Assembly (NCBI RefSeq): GCF_019930585.1
Contig: NZ_CP082839.1
Location: forward strand, 1,178,001-1,242,000
DNA: 64,000 bases
Direction of reading: 5' to 3'
Source: Sphingomonas nostoxanthinifaciens
Lineage (GTDB): Bacteria > Pseudomonadota > Alphaproteobacteria > Sphingomonadales > Sphingomonadaceae
Below the pieces are notes generated by a model. It ran no database searches. It was not told where the DNA came from and worked only from the letters and a program-made list of their open reading frames with translations. Below are positions 44,239 through 52,393 of this stretch, one piece after another; position 1 is the stretch's first letter, and each line of letters begins with the position of its first letter. The position numbers and the translations under genes are program-made.

Positions 44239-45432
44239 TCAGGCCGCGGAGGCGGGCGCCTTGCGCACGGCCCATTCTACCTTGTAGCGCTTGACCAACC
44301 AGGCGTTGAACTCGCGCTGCGCCTGCTCTTGCCAGCTATAGCGGCCGCGCGCGGCGTAACGCGAGCGCAGCCCCACCGGTATTAGTCCATCGACATGCAC
44401 ATCCTGAGCGGCGATCTCGGCCGAGGCGTCGAGATTGACCTTAAGCCGCTCGCGGAACAGCGGCTGAGCTTTTGCGCCGGGGGCTGCCAGCCATCCCCGT
44501 TTCGCGGTGATCGTGTCGTGTGAATTGGCGTGGAGGATGATGAAAGCGACCAGATCGGCGCGGATGATCAGCGACAGGCTCGGCGGCACGTTGGCGAACA
44601 GCAGCCGGTTGCGATCCTCGTCGGTCAACTTCGGGAATACCGGCAGCAGCGCCTTGAGCGTCGGGTTGAAGCTCGCATCGGCGTGAATCGTGCCGTTGTA
44701 GCGATAATAGCCAGCCGTATCCTCGGGCAGATCCTGCGGGAAGACGCAAAGCTCCGACGGAGCGATATCGTGCAGCGGCCCGGCATGGAGCCGGTTGGCG
44801 TGATAGCCGTCGTTATTGTTTTCAAACATCACCTTCCAGTTCCACGGGAAGGTCAGCTCCTCCAGTTCCATCGACGTGTCGGCATTGGCGAGATCGTAAT
44901 TCTCGAGCACTTCGGTCACCTTGGTCAGGCGCGGCGCGAGCGGAGCGGCATCGAGATCGAAGTTGACGAAGATGAAGCCGAGCCAGATCTCGACCTTGAA
45001 ATTGGGCAGCTTGATCTTGCTCTTGTCGAAGCCGCATGCACGCTCCATCGCCGGCGCGCCGATCAGCTGGCCGTCGAGCGAATAGGCCCAATGATGGTAG
45101 GGGCACAGGAAGGAGCGGGTGTTGCCATGCCCCTCGGCGACGAGCATCGCACGGTGCTGGCACACGCTCGACATCGAGCGGATTATGCCGTCGCGGCCTT
45201 TCACCACCACGATTGGCTCGCCCATGTGCATCGAGGTGAAATAGTCGCCGGGCTTCTCGACCCATTCCTGGCGGCCGACGCACAGCCATTCCTTGGCGAA
45301 GATCGCATCCTTCTCGAATTCGAAGAAGGCAGGATCGGTGTAGCAGGACGGCGGCAGCATCTCGGCCTCATCGACCGGCCCGATTGAGCTCTCCATGCTG
45401 GCGAAGAAAGGATCGTCGAGAATCTGCACCAT
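44239..45432 (-). CDS. Rieske-type aromatic ring-hydroxylating oxygenase, alpha subunit
   Basis: A 397-residue oxygenase from ATG 45432 (MVQILDDPFFASMESS). The Rieske [2Fe-2S] motif is C91-H93 and C110-H113 (CQHRAM, then CPYHHW). The mononuclear iron site has D208, H211 and H216 in NNNDGYHANRLH. There is no beta subunit gene nearby, as for three-component or CntA/VanA-like single-subunit oxygenases. It would hydroxylate or demethylate the substrate with electrons from the VanB-type reductase at 38881. It is divergent from the MFS importer at 45685. The upstream in-frame ATG at 45594 was rejected because of poor sequence in that part. Confidence 0.92.
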   Translation of the reverse strand: MVQILDDPFFASMESSIGPVDEAEMLPPSCYTDPAFFEFEKDAIFAKEWLCVGRQEWVEKPGDYFTSMHMGEPIVVVKGRDGIIRSMSSVCQHRAMLVAEGHGNTRSFLCPYHHWAYSLDGQLIGAPAMERACGFDKSKIKLPNFKVEIWLGFIFVNFDLDAAPLAPRLTKVTEVLENYDLANADTSMELEELTFPWNWKVMFENNNDGYHANRLHAGPLHDIAPSELCVFPQDLPEDTAGYYRYNGTIHADASFNPTLKALLPVFPKLTDEDRNRLLFANVPPSLSLIIRADLVAFIILHANSHDTITAKRGWLAAPGAKAQPLFRERLKVNLDASAEIAAQDVHVDGLIPVGLRSRYAARGRYSWQEQAQREFNAWLVKRYKVEWAVRKAPASAA

Positions 45433-45474
45433 TGATCTATCCCCAAAGCGGCGTCGGCGCGCGGGGCGCCCGTC

Positions 45475-45504
45475 GGTTGGCCAACTGTCGCCAGGTTGGT
45501 AACC
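45475..45504. promoter_or_regulatory. Repeat-rich candidate operator in a divergent promoter
   Basis: The stretch has a perfect 10-bp palindrome GTTGGCCAAC (45476-45485) and a nearby GGTTGGTAACC half-repeat. It lies between the divergent Rieske and MFS genes. No known binding motif is matched. Confidence 0.28.
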
Positions 45505-45684
45505 GGCGGCAGAGCAAGGCGAAAGGCGACTGGCATGTCCTAAAACGCCCGAACAATTGACCGTCGGCCGGATGAACGGATTCGGTCTCGCCATCGCAGT
45601 GCGAACATGGTCGCATGGCGAGATGGTACGGCGCCCGGTGCGCGGCAGGCGGCGCGGAGCCCGCGCAACAAGACAGGATAGGCG

Positions 45685-46995
45685 ATGGCGAAGCAGCTCG
45701 ATTTGAATGATGCGCCGATGCGCGGTCTGCTGATCCGCGTGCCGATATTGTGTGCGCTGCTAATGGTGATGGAAGGGCTCGATTCGAACATCATCAGCTA
45801 TGTTGGGCCGCTGATCCGCGACGAATACCACCTGTCAGCGCGCATGCTGGGCGCGATCTATTCGGCGACGATCTTTGCCTCGCTGGCGGGTGCCGCGGGA
45901 ATCGCACCGCTGTCGGATCGCTATGGCCGCCGGCCATTGCTGCTGGCGACGAGCGTCGTGCTGAGCTGCTGCAGCCTCGCCATTCCATTCATCACCACCG
46001 CGCCCGGGCTGATCGCGTTGCGCGTGGTGGTGGGCCTCGCCTTCGGAGCGGCGGTGCCGACGACGTTCGCGCTGGCTGCCGATTTCGCGCCGGATCGCCG
46101 GCGTGCACTGATCATCATGCTCGTGACCTCTGGCGTGGCGCTCGGCTATGTTCTGGCCGGCTTCGCCTCGGCAGCGGTGGTTCCGATGTTCGGCTGGCGG
46201 GTGCTGATGCTGGGCACGGCGGCGGCCTCGTTCCTGTGGACGATCATCCTGTTTTTCGCTTTGCCCGAGTCCCCCGAATTCCTGCATCGCACCGAGCCAA
46301 ATTCGCATCGCACGCGCCGCCTGTTCGAAACGCTCGGCACGACGCGGCCCGCTGCCCGGACGCGTGCTTCGCTGGGCGCAAACGCGCTGGCCTTGCTGCG
46401 CGCGCCCTATCTGCGGACGAGCCTGCTCGTCTGGTTTTCGGTCACCGCCGTCTACGGCGTCGAATTCATGCTTGGTTTCTGGTTGCCGACATTGCTGATG
46501 GGCCAAGGCTACAGCGTCCGCGCAGCCGGTGTCTTGACCGCGGTGGGCAAGATCGCGAGTATCTTCGGCAGCCTGATCATGGGCTGGTTGATGGATCGAA
46601 GCGGGCTTCGGCCGGTGCTGGCCTGCGGCTATGCGCTTGGCGCGCTCGGCCTGCTGGGCCTGACTGTCGCGTTGGGATCGCCTATTTTCGCCCTGCCGGT
46701 TATCGTCGCCACCTGCTTTTTCGTCGACGGCAGTTTCTCGGGCGCGCAGGCATTGACCGTCTCATCCTTCCCGCCAGACCTGCGGGCGACCGCGTCGGGC
46801 TGGGTTACCGGGTTGGCGCGGGTGTTGGGCGGTGGGATCGGCACGCTGGCTGGTGGCGCCCTGATCGGCGCTGGCTACGGCGTCGGCACTCTGGCGGCAA
46901 TCATGCTGATTATCATGGCCAGCGGCGCGGGCGCGATCGTGCTGCTCCAGCGACAGGAGCCGACAGTCGCCATGGCAATGGTGGCCGCGCAATAA
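45685..46995 (+). CDS. MFS transporter, aromatic acid:H+ symporter-like
   Basis: A 436-residue, 12-helix major facilitator. It has DSNIISYVGPLIRDEYHLSA in helix 1, the MFS signature SDRYGRRPLLLATSVV (about 78-93), PESPEFL after helix 6, and GWLMDRSGLRPVLACGYALG for the second-half signature. The D-S/G-x-D-x-x-x-x-G-x in helix 1 and the PESPEFL motif fit the AAHS (aromatic acid) family. It probably imports the aromatic substrate. It ends in the bidirectional terminator at 46996-47025. Confidence 0.88.
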   Translation: MAKQLDLNDAPMRGLLIRVPILCALLMVMEGLDSNIISYVGPLIRDEYHLSARMLGAIYSATIFASLAGAAGIAPLSDRYGRRPLLLATSVVLSCCSLAIPFITTAPGLIALRVVVGLAFGAAVPTTFALAADFAPDRRRALIIMLVTSGVALGYVLAGFASAAVVPMFGWRVLMLGTAAASFLWTIILFFALPESPEFLHRTEPNSHRTRRLFETLGTTRPAARTRASLGANALALLRAPYLRTSLLVWFSVTAVYGVEFMLGFWLPTLLMGQGYSVRAAGVLTAVGKIASIFGSLIMGWLMDRSGLRPVLACGYALGALGLLGLTVALGSPIFALPVIVATCFFVDGSFSGAQALTVSSFPPDLRATASGWVTGLARVLGGGIGTLAGGALIGAGYGVGTLAAIMLIIMASGAGAIVLLQRQEPTVAMAMVAAQ

Positions 46996-47025
46996 AAGGG
47001 GCGCGCCGATCGCGGCGCGCCCCTT
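46996..47025. terminator. Bidirectional terminator between convergent genes
   Basis: A perfect 12-bp stem, AAGGGGCGCGCC (46996-47007) with GGCGCGCCCCTT (47014-47025), and a 6-base loop. A-rich sequence precedes it and ATTT follows, so it can serve both the MFS gene and the TauD-like gene. Confidence 0.85.
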
Positions 47026-47048
47026 ATTTCGGGCTGGATTAACGGACG

Positions 47049-48137
47049 TCAGTAAGCCGCGTCCTTGCCCCAATCATAGCGGGGATAGCAGATCTGCGAG
47101 ATGCGGAAGCGCGTTTTCTCGGCCGGCACCGCACCGTCCCGGTCTTCGGCACGGCCTTTCACGACATTCTTGCCGAACCCCGGCACCAGCGGCCGGCCCT
47201 CGCGCTTCAGCCAGAGCCGAAGCAGATGCCGCTTCTTCTCGGGCTGCTGATAATCGAGATAGGACGTCCGCGAATGCAGCGCGGTGTAATTGAGCAGCCA
47301 CTGCATGTCGCCGGGCCGGAAATCCATCTCGATCGGGAGGCCCGGCGTCAGGAAGATTGCGTCGAGCTCGTCCAACAGCTCCAGTTGCGCTGCGGTGAGA
47401 CGGGGCACCTCGGGATAGTCTTGCGCCGAGCGGATCATCCGCGAGCCGGCGTAGATGCTGAACACCCCATCGACCATGCATGCCATCGGCGACACATAGG
47501 TCGTTTCCGGCGCATCGTGATCCTGCTTGTACCAGTCCCAATACCAGGGCTCGAACAGCAGAGGCGCGAGATCGGGGCGACGGCGCAGCAGCTCGTTATA
47601 TATGGTGGCACCACTGATGAGGATCGACGCGCCGCCCGACTTGCTGCCGCGCAGACACATCAGCGCCACCACGTCCGAACTGTCGGAGTGGAAGCCGAGC
47701 TTATCGGTGGTGCGCGATCCCAACGCGGTCGGATCGTCGACGGTCTTGTCGGTCGTCGCACGGACGTGATCGAACGCGTCGCCGAGCTCGTTTTGGCGCA
47801 TCGGATCGCCGATATGGAGCCCGAGCATGAAGAAGATCGCCGCCGAAAGCGCATCCGAATAAAGATCCGAGCGTAGACCACGGACGAGGATGAAGCCGCG
47901 TTTATCCTCCATGGCCTCTTCCCACACGCGCAGACCCGCCGCTGTTATGGGCAGCGGGTAATCCTCGGCCTGGACGAAGCGCAGGTCGGGATCTTCTGCC
48001 AGGAAACGGGCGCCGACCGTCTCGAGCTCGATCCTTTCGTCGTCTGATAGGTGATAGATCCAGTCGTCGCCGGACCGTAAGTCCTCGCCCCGCCACGCCG
48101 CCGGCCCGGTGACCGGCCGGAGCAATTCGTCAATCAT
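47049..48137 (-). CDS. TauD/TfdA-like Fe(II)/2-oxoglutarate dioxygenase
   Basis: A 362-residue protein from ATG 48137 (MIDELLRPVTGPAAWRGEDL), with AAGGAG 6 bases upstream. The first iron ligands are in LGFHSDSSDVVALMCL (H-x-D) and the distal His is likely in TALHSRTSYLDYQQPEKKRHLLRLWLK, with the Arg for 2-oxoglutarate nearby. The family hydroxylates or cleaves small substrates. It is the last gene of the catabolic cluster and converges on the MFS importer. Between its start and 48274 there is only a short intergenic region before IS6-derived sequence, so its natural upstream part may be truncated. Confidence 0.88.
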   Translation of the reverse strand: MIDELLRPVTGPAAWRGEDLRSGDDWIYHLSDDERIELETVGARFLAEDPDLRFVQAEDYPLPITAAGLRVWEEAMEDKRGFILVRGLRSDLYSDALSAAIFFMLGLHIGDPMRQNELGDAFDHVRATTDKTVDDPTALGSRTTDKLGFHSDSSDVVALMCLRGSKSGGASILISGATIYNELLRRRPDLAPLLFEPWYWDWYKQDHDAPETTYVSPMACMVDGVFSIYAGSRMIRSAQDYPEVPRLTAAQLELLDELDAIFLTPGLPIEMDFRPGDMQWLLNYTALHSRTSYLDYQQPEKKRHLLRLWLKREGRPLVPGFGKNVVKGRAEDRDGAVPAEKTRFRISQICYPRYDWGKDAAY

Positions 48138-48273
48138 GTTCAACTCCTTCGGATCGTACCGATAACGTCGATCCGACGGCCCGGAAACGCCATGCAGCCA
48201 TCCGCCCGCATTGTTGTGATTTCGCGCCGCAACAAAACTTTGCTCGGAGGCGGGCTGGCCGTCCAGATGGCGG

Positions 48274-48300
48274 GGCGCTGTCAGAGCTAATTGCCCGAGG
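48274..48300 (+). repeat. Solo left end of an IS6 element
   Basis: GGCGCTGTCAGAGCTAATTG, then CCCGAGG, is identical from GAGCTAATT on to the left end of IS6 copy C (10942-10958) and close to copy D. It stops exactly where the 162-bp element starts (48301). Confidence 0.7.
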
Positions 48301-48462
48301 GGCATTGTCAGACCAATGTGGCACGCTATGCACATTGCGCTGTCAGTGCTGCGAACTCGTTTGGCTTGTTGCCGGGCCACCCTGGCGTTCGGCTTCAGAA
48401 ATGAGGCTGAGCGGGGAGACCTGCGCGCCGGAGTCATTAATTCACATTGCTTTGACAACACC
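48301..48462 (+). mobile_element. 162-bp miniature element with IS6-like ends (copy 2)
   Basis: It starts GGCATTGTCAGACC and ends TTTGACAACACC. The internal block GCTGTCAGTGCTGCGAACTCGT matches copy 1. Its length equals that of copy 1 (29511-29672), and the ends have the same sequence. It has no coding potential. The middle of the two copies is poorly conserved, so they are old or serve only as spacers. Confidence 0.62.
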
Positions 48463-48568
48463 ATCCTGTGGACCGACTTCATGGCGAGCCGAACCCATCG
48501 GGATCGGCCAGACGGTCAGTGTGGACTTGTGCTGTCGCTTTCCGCGAAGTCTAAGACATGCCCGATTA

Positions 48569-48590
48569 GAGCCCCTTCGGCGGGCTTTTC
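48569..48590 (+). terminator. Rho-independent terminator
   Basis: AGCCC...GGGCT stem around a CTTCGG-type tetraloop, followed by TTTTC (48570-48590). On the plus strand it has no obvious upstream gene; on the minus strand it lies just after the small membrane gene at 48600-48755. Confidence 0.5.
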
Positions 48591-48599
48591 GTATGCAGG

Positions 48600-48755
48600 C
48601 TATTGCTTGTCAGGCCTCTGCGATCTTGGCCGCGAAGCGCCGTCCAAAGCAAGCTGCACCATTGTTCCGATCGTCATAGCAAGCAGCGTAAGAATGGCGA
48701 TGCACAGCGCCATCAGCCGCTTTCTTGATCTGCTAGAGTCATGCGGCTCGGTCAT
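48600..48755 (-). CDS. Small single-pass membrane protein
   Basis: A 51-residue protein from ATG 48755 (MTEPHDSSRSRKRLMALCIA). One transmembrane helix (LMALCIAILTLLAMTIGTMVQLAL) follows a basic patch, so the N-terminus is probably cytoplasmic. An AGGAG sits 7 bases before the ATG, a strong sign that the gene is real. No family recognised. Confidence 0.6.
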   Translation of the reverse strand: MTEPHDSSRSRKRLMALCIAILTLLAMTIGTMVQLALDGASRPRSQRPDKQ

Positions 48756-48834
48756 GTCGTACTCCTGACGCCTCCGAGCGTCCGCTTGCGAAAACTGACC
48801 CGAAGCAATCTGGGTCCAACCGAAGGAACACTCC

Positions 48835-48978
48835 ATGTCGGACGGTTTGCGTCTCGCTGCCCTGTCGGCTGCGCTCCTGCTGGCCGCCTGTGCCACCATA
48901 TCCACTTTCGATCCCAACCCGGCGAACGTGGTGGACAATGCGCCGTGCCCGACCACCGACGGCACGCCGTGCAAGTAG
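48835..48978 (+). CDS. Small lipoprotein, 47 residues
   Basis: A plus-strand gene: MSDGLRLAALSAALLLAACA is a signal peptide with an LLAAC lipobox (Cys19). The mature part is about 29 residues, ends NAPCPTTDGTPCK and has two further Cys. GAAGGA is 8 bases upstream. A decayed copy of the 3' half lies at 5800-5860, which argues for a real gene family. Function unknown. It is divergent from the small membrane protein at 48600. Confidence 0.65.
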   Translation: MSDGLRLAALSAALLLAACATISTFDPNPANVVDNAPCPTTDGTPCK

Positions 48979-49018
48979 CAGACACCTCCGATATAAATGG
49001 GTTCGGCCGAAGTTGTCG

Positions 49019-49315
49019 TTAAAACCCAGCGGAGGAACGGCGTAAGCTATGCGACAAGCCTGAAGTTTCAATCGGCTTGATCGACCGCTCACCGCCTAGC
49101 CGCGATTTCGCAGCTTTTATGCCCGCCAGCGCGCTTTCAATCATCTGAAGACGTTGGACGCGCAAGCGCACCCTATTGAGGAAGTGAACGTCGTCCCAGC
49201 GATGCTGACCGACCGCACGGCTGATGTCGTCCGCTATCCGAGCGGACGAGCGCTCGCCGAACCGCTCAATGTATGCATCGGCACTTTCTCGTACCGGATC
49301 AGAGCCTGACGTCAT
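49019..49315 (-). CDS. Hypothetical protein, 98 residues
   Basis: MTSGSDPVRESADAYIERFG, then SSARIADDISRAVGQHRWDD and FLNRVRLRVQRLQMIESALAG. It is a basic helical protein with a GGAGAG ribosome site 6 bases before the ATG. The tail is rich in Ser and Arg. No family recognised. Confidence 0.5.
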   Translation of the reverse strand: MTSGSDPVRESADAYIERFGERSSARIADDISRAVGQHRWDDVHFLNRVRLRVQRLQMIESALAGIKAAKSRLGGERSIKPIETSGLSHSLRRSSAGF

Positions 49316-49576
49316 AATGCTCTCCTGGCAACGCAGTCATGAATGCGCCAATATGAGGTAAGTTCAATCAAATGGTCTTCGGACAATGCTTTGATGGTTT
49401 ACGTGTCTTAACTTAGTCTATGCTGCAGTGCAAAATTTCCAGCAAGATCATCGATTACCCATCAGTACAACAATGTTTTTCCTCATTAAATATCGCCAGC
49501 ACGACTTACGTAACGGGTTCGGCTCGCGCGTTAAATGGCACAGCTGGCAGCGCTGACCGAATGACTGGAGGCGAGT

Positions 49577-49795
49577 ATGCTCATCGTTCTTGGTGCCGCG
49601 CTCAACATCTTTGGCGCAGTCCTGATTGGGCAAGTGGTCTCGACTCATGGGCAGCGCGACCCTGAGACCTACGGTGACAGCTGGACAGGCGACACCGCGC
49701 TGGACGTGTGGTCGCTGCTGCTGCTCTGGTCGCTCTCGTGGGTGGTCTGGGCCGCCATTTGCTGCGGCAAGCTGATGAGCGCAGGAGTAAGGTAA
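49577..49795 (+). CDS. Small membrane protein
   Basis: A 72-residue protein with two hydrophobic segments (MLIVLGAALNIFGAVLIGQV and SLLLLWSLSWVVWAAICC) joined by a polar loop with HGQRDPETYGDSWTGD. GGAGG is 7 bases before the ATG. It couples (TAATG) to the next small gene. It lies in front of the prophage remnant. No family recognised. Confidence 0.5.
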   Translation: MLIVLGAALNIFGAVLIGQVVSTHGQRDPETYGDSWTGDTALDVWSLLLLWSLSWVVWAAICCGKLMSAGVR

Positions 49796-49932
49796 TGCCG
49801 CACGCCCCACGGTGCTCACGCTTCCGCGAGCCGTCGATCTGGATGCGCATCCGGTACGGTGTGTTGGCCAGGCAGGCTATGGCGGTCATTCGCCCGTGCA
49901 CCGCCCGCGTCCAGCGCTCGGGCGGAGGCTAA
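49795..49932 (+). CDS. Small basic protein, 45 residues
   Basis: The ATG at 49795 overlaps the stop of the previous gene (TAATG). Translation MPHAPRCSRFREPSIWMRIR continues with YGVLARQAMAVI. It is basic and Arg-rich. The coupling suggests it is translated. Its function is unknown, and it ends right before the packaging-type repeat at 49956. Confidence 0.35.
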   Translation: MPHAPRCSRFREPSIWMRIRYGVLARQAMAVIRPCTARVQRSGGG

Positions 49933-49955
49933 CGCGCCGACCCCCACCCCCCTTG

Positions 49956-50007
49956 GGTCCTTCCGGCGCACAGACCGTATGCGGGGGGCAAAGGCCCGGG
50001 AAGGACC
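49956..50007. promoter_or_regulatory. Inverted repeat upstream of the terminase gene, possible packaging site
   Basis: GGTCCTTCC (49956-49964) and GGAAGGACC (49999-50007) are perfect arms separated by 34 bases that include a GGGGGG run. It is located about 80 bp before the terminase small subunit, where phages of this type often have cos/pac sites. Function is inferred from position only. Confidence 0.3.
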
Positions 50008-50090
50008 TAGCCACAGGTTTTCGCATGGTGCCGCCGCCTAAGAATTGTTTTTGGCGGAAATCGGCCGTTCTCAAATAAAGGGAGGCAGCA

Positions 50091-50585
50091 ATTTCCAGTA
50101 TAAACAATGTCCCCCTTACCCGCGCCGACGTCGCATGGCTTTTCGGCAGGTCGGACAGCTGGGTGTGCGACCGGATGCAGGCCGGCGAGTCTCGCCGGCC
50201 GGGTGAGACCGCCGAGCAGTATGTCGAGGCCTTCCTCGAATATAAGGTCGGCAAACTCAGCGGATCCGGCGAGGGCGGCAGCAGCCTCGAGGTCGAGAAG
50301 ACCCGGCTCACCAAGGAATAGGCCGACAAGGTCGCGGCGCCGAACGCGATCGATCGGAAGGAGCTCGCCTCGCTTCCCGACATGACGCTGGCAGTCCTGA
50401 CGGTGATCGAAACGTCGCTGGCGCGGCTGATGCGCGTGCCGGCGATCGTCGCGAAAGGCGACGAAAGTCTGCGTCAGCGCATCGAGACCGCCATCACCGT
50501 CGCGCTGCAAGATCTGAGCGCCACCCGTGTCGAGGAGCTGGCCGGCGGCGGGGACTTGGATGAGGAAGAGCCCGGCGAAGAGTGA
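50091..50585 (+). pseudogene. Phage terminase small subunit (Nu1-like), amber interrupted
   Basis: The frame reads VPLTRADVAWLFGRSDSWVC (a Nu1-like HTH start), then YVEAFLEYKVGKLSGSGE and EVEKTRLTKE, where a TAG stop stands at about 50320. After it the frame continues ADKVAAPNAIDRKELASLPD and MTLAVLTVIETSLARLMRVP to TGA at 50583-50585. The family's normal sequence has Gln at the stop position (TKEQADK). There is no ATG; the best start is an ATT at 50091 after GGGAGG, which suggests a lost ATG. The protein would bind the packaging site. As written, it is disrupted. Confidence 0.75.
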
Positions 50586-50850
50586 CGGCGCGATTACGGT
50601 TGCCGGCGGTGAGATCGCCAAGGCCGTCCGCTCATGGATCGCTGGCTGGAAACCACGGGTCAAACTCGGCCTGTCGGAGTGGTCGGACATCCACGCCCGC
50701 CTCGACAACGGGCGAAAGTTCCGCGCCTTCCCCTTCCAGAGGGGGATAGCCGACGCCTTCACCGACCCGGCGACGATCCAGATCTCGGTGATGAAGAGTA
50801 CCCGCATCGGCTACTCGCAGATCGTCCAGAACTATGCCCCCGTTGCGGGA
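50560..50850 (+). pseudogene. Phage terminase large subunit (GpA-like), N-terminal fragment
   Basis: From ATG 50560 (MRKSPAKSDGAITVAGGEI), the protein shows KLGLSEWSDIHARLDNGRKF and FQRGIADAFTDPATIQISVM and KSTRIGYSQIVQNY, the GpA ATPase start with its modified Walker A (VMKS.R.GYS). Homology stops at about 50850, where a deletion joins it to the SGNH hydrolase gene, and the frame then ends at 50943. About five-sixths of the gene is missing. It overlaps the small subunit by 26 bp, which is normal. Confidence 0.75.
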
Positions 50851-50899
50851 CGATGCACGTGCTCGTGTTCGGCGATGGGACCGGCGCCGGGGACGGGCG

Positions 50900-51722
50900 C
50901 TACTCTCCAAGGCCGGCATCGCTGCGTCGCTGCAGGCTGCTAGCACGACGGACCAGATCGAGATCGACTTCGGCAGCCGGAAGGTTCGCACGATCATGAT
51001 CGAGACGGCGGTGTTGACCCCGTCGCTCAACGGCGTGGCGGTGCTGCCGACCGAAGGTGTGTGGGCGCCGCAAAGCGCAAACCAGGTCAACGCGCTGATC
51101 CTTGGCGACAGCTATGTCGCGGGCGGCGGCGGATCGTTCAAGCCGGAAGCCTTCTTGCAGCTCGTCGGCCACTTCCTCGGCTGGAAGAACGTGCAGCTCT
51201 TCTCGCTGCCCGGCTCCGGCTACGTGACCACCGGCGTTAACGGCTCGACCGCGATTTAGACGTTCGCGCGGATCGGCTCGCGGCGCGCCCACGTCGTCGT
51301 CGTGGCTTACGGCTACAACGATGCGGGCAGCTCGGCGCCGACGGCTGCGGCGGCGCTGACCTGCTGGCAAACGGTGCGCGCCGCCTATCCGAAGGCCCTG
51401 ATCGTCGTTTGCGGGCCCTGGATGTCGCCGGGCCAGCTGGCTACCACGCTCGCGAACCGCGAGAATGTCATCAAGGCATCGTTCGACAGCTGGACGGACC
51501 CGCTCTCCATGTTCATCCGGATCAACACCGATCCGAGCCCGTGGGTGGTCGGTACCGGCAACGTCGGCAACCTCAAGGGCGACGGCAATGCCGATTGGGA
51601 TATCCAGTCCGACGGCGTGCACCCGTCCAAAACGGCCGGCAACGGCAATGGGCAGTGGATGCTGGCACGGCGCTTCACTCAGAGCTTCCGGACCGGCCTG
51701 AGCGCGCTGCCTTACTCGCGAA
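50900..51722 (+). pseudogene. Phage SGNH/GDSL hydrolase, amber interrupted
   Basis: A frame reading LLSKAGIAASLQAASTTDQI, then NALILGDSYVAGGGGSF (GDS motif, Ser nucleophile), HVVVVAYGYNDAGSSAP (the N-D block), and SDGVHPSKTAGNGNGQWML (D-x-x-H). A TAG at 51257-51259 interrupts it at GSTAI-stop-TFARI, where Gln fits. The front is missing at the junction with the terminase fragment. Phage tail-associated SGNH enzymes of this kind de-esterify surface glycans. The end is followed by a clear hairpin at 51725-51755. Confidence 0.7.
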
Positions 51723-51724
51723 AT

Positions 51725-51755
51725 GGAGCGCGGCGGTCCAGTATTGCCGCGCTCC
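51725..51755 (+). terminator. Hairpin after the SGNH hydrolase gene
   Basis: A perfect 10-bp stem, GGAGCGCGGC (51725-51734) with GCCGCGCTCC (51746-51755), followed by ATCCCTTTG. Confidence 0.65.
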
Positions 51756-52000
51756 ATCCCTTTGCCCCAGCGACTCGCTGTGGGACACCAATAGTCGGAA
51801 TGGGACGCTCGGGCGACCTTGCCGCGCAGATATCATCCAAAACGGATGCAATGAAGCGCGCCGAGCTGGGATCGAGGGCGCGCTCACCGGCATCTGCGCG
51901 GGGAGCGCATCCCCATCGACGACCTCGCTCGCCGCGCCTTTAGCCGGCTGGAGAACACTGCGATGATGATCGAACCATCTCCCGGCAGGCAGCCGGGAGA
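51756..52000 (+). other. Remnant of a phage gene, frames broken
   Basis: One frame ends RGERIPIDDLARRAFSRLEN and TAMMIEPSPGRQPGE just before the next gene. Its upstream part lies in other frames. It looks like the 3' end of a structural or regulatory phage protein, not identifiable further. Confidence 0.3.
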
Positions 52001-52393
52001 GTGAGCGCGCCTGCATGGATTGAGGCAACCCGCATTGGTTTGCGTCTCGCGCTATTCCTTCTCGCAAGCATGGTCGTGCTGAGCTGGGGCGCCCAAGGGC
52101 GATCGACCACGGTTCTGGATCGCTATCGCAGCCTCACGACCGCGGTCACGGCGGTCGGGATCTGGCTGTTCGGTCCGGCCTTCCTGCCGGGCCTGCTCGG
52201 CACACCGTGGCCGCCGCTCATCGGTGACGGCATCGAGATCATGGCAATCGCGACCATGTGCGCCGCGCTCATCCTGCTGCTCGGCACACGCGCGCTCAAA
52301 CGTGAGATCGGCCTCGCCCGCGTGCATCGCGGCATGGCAGTCAACGCAGCGATCGTCATGGCGCTGGTCGCTGCGGCATGGGTGTTCCGTTGA
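52001..52393 (+). CDS. Phage-region membrane protein
   Basis: A 130-residue protein with a GTG start at 52001 and GGGAGA upstream. It has four hydrophobic helices (LRLALFLLASMVVLSWGA, AVGIWLFGPAFLPGLL, IEIMAIATMCAALILLLG, AAIVMALVAAAWVF). It overlaps the next membrane gene by 16 bp, an arrangement common for phage holin/antiholin or superinfection-exclusion genes. No precise family. Confidence 0.5.
   Translation: MSAPAWIEATRIGLRLALFLLASMVVLSWGAQGRSTTVLDRYRSLTTAVTAVGIWLFGPAFLPGLLGTPWPPLIGDGIEIMAIATMCAALILLLGTRALKREIGLARVHRGMAVNAAIVMALVAAAWVFR

Noticed and set aside
50091..51722. Genetic code change (TAG read as Gln) in the phage remnant as a firm claim
   Set aside because: Two CAG-to-TAG changes can arise by ordinary mutation in decaying genes, and no suppressor tRNA is in the window. 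It is kept only as a lower-interest observation.
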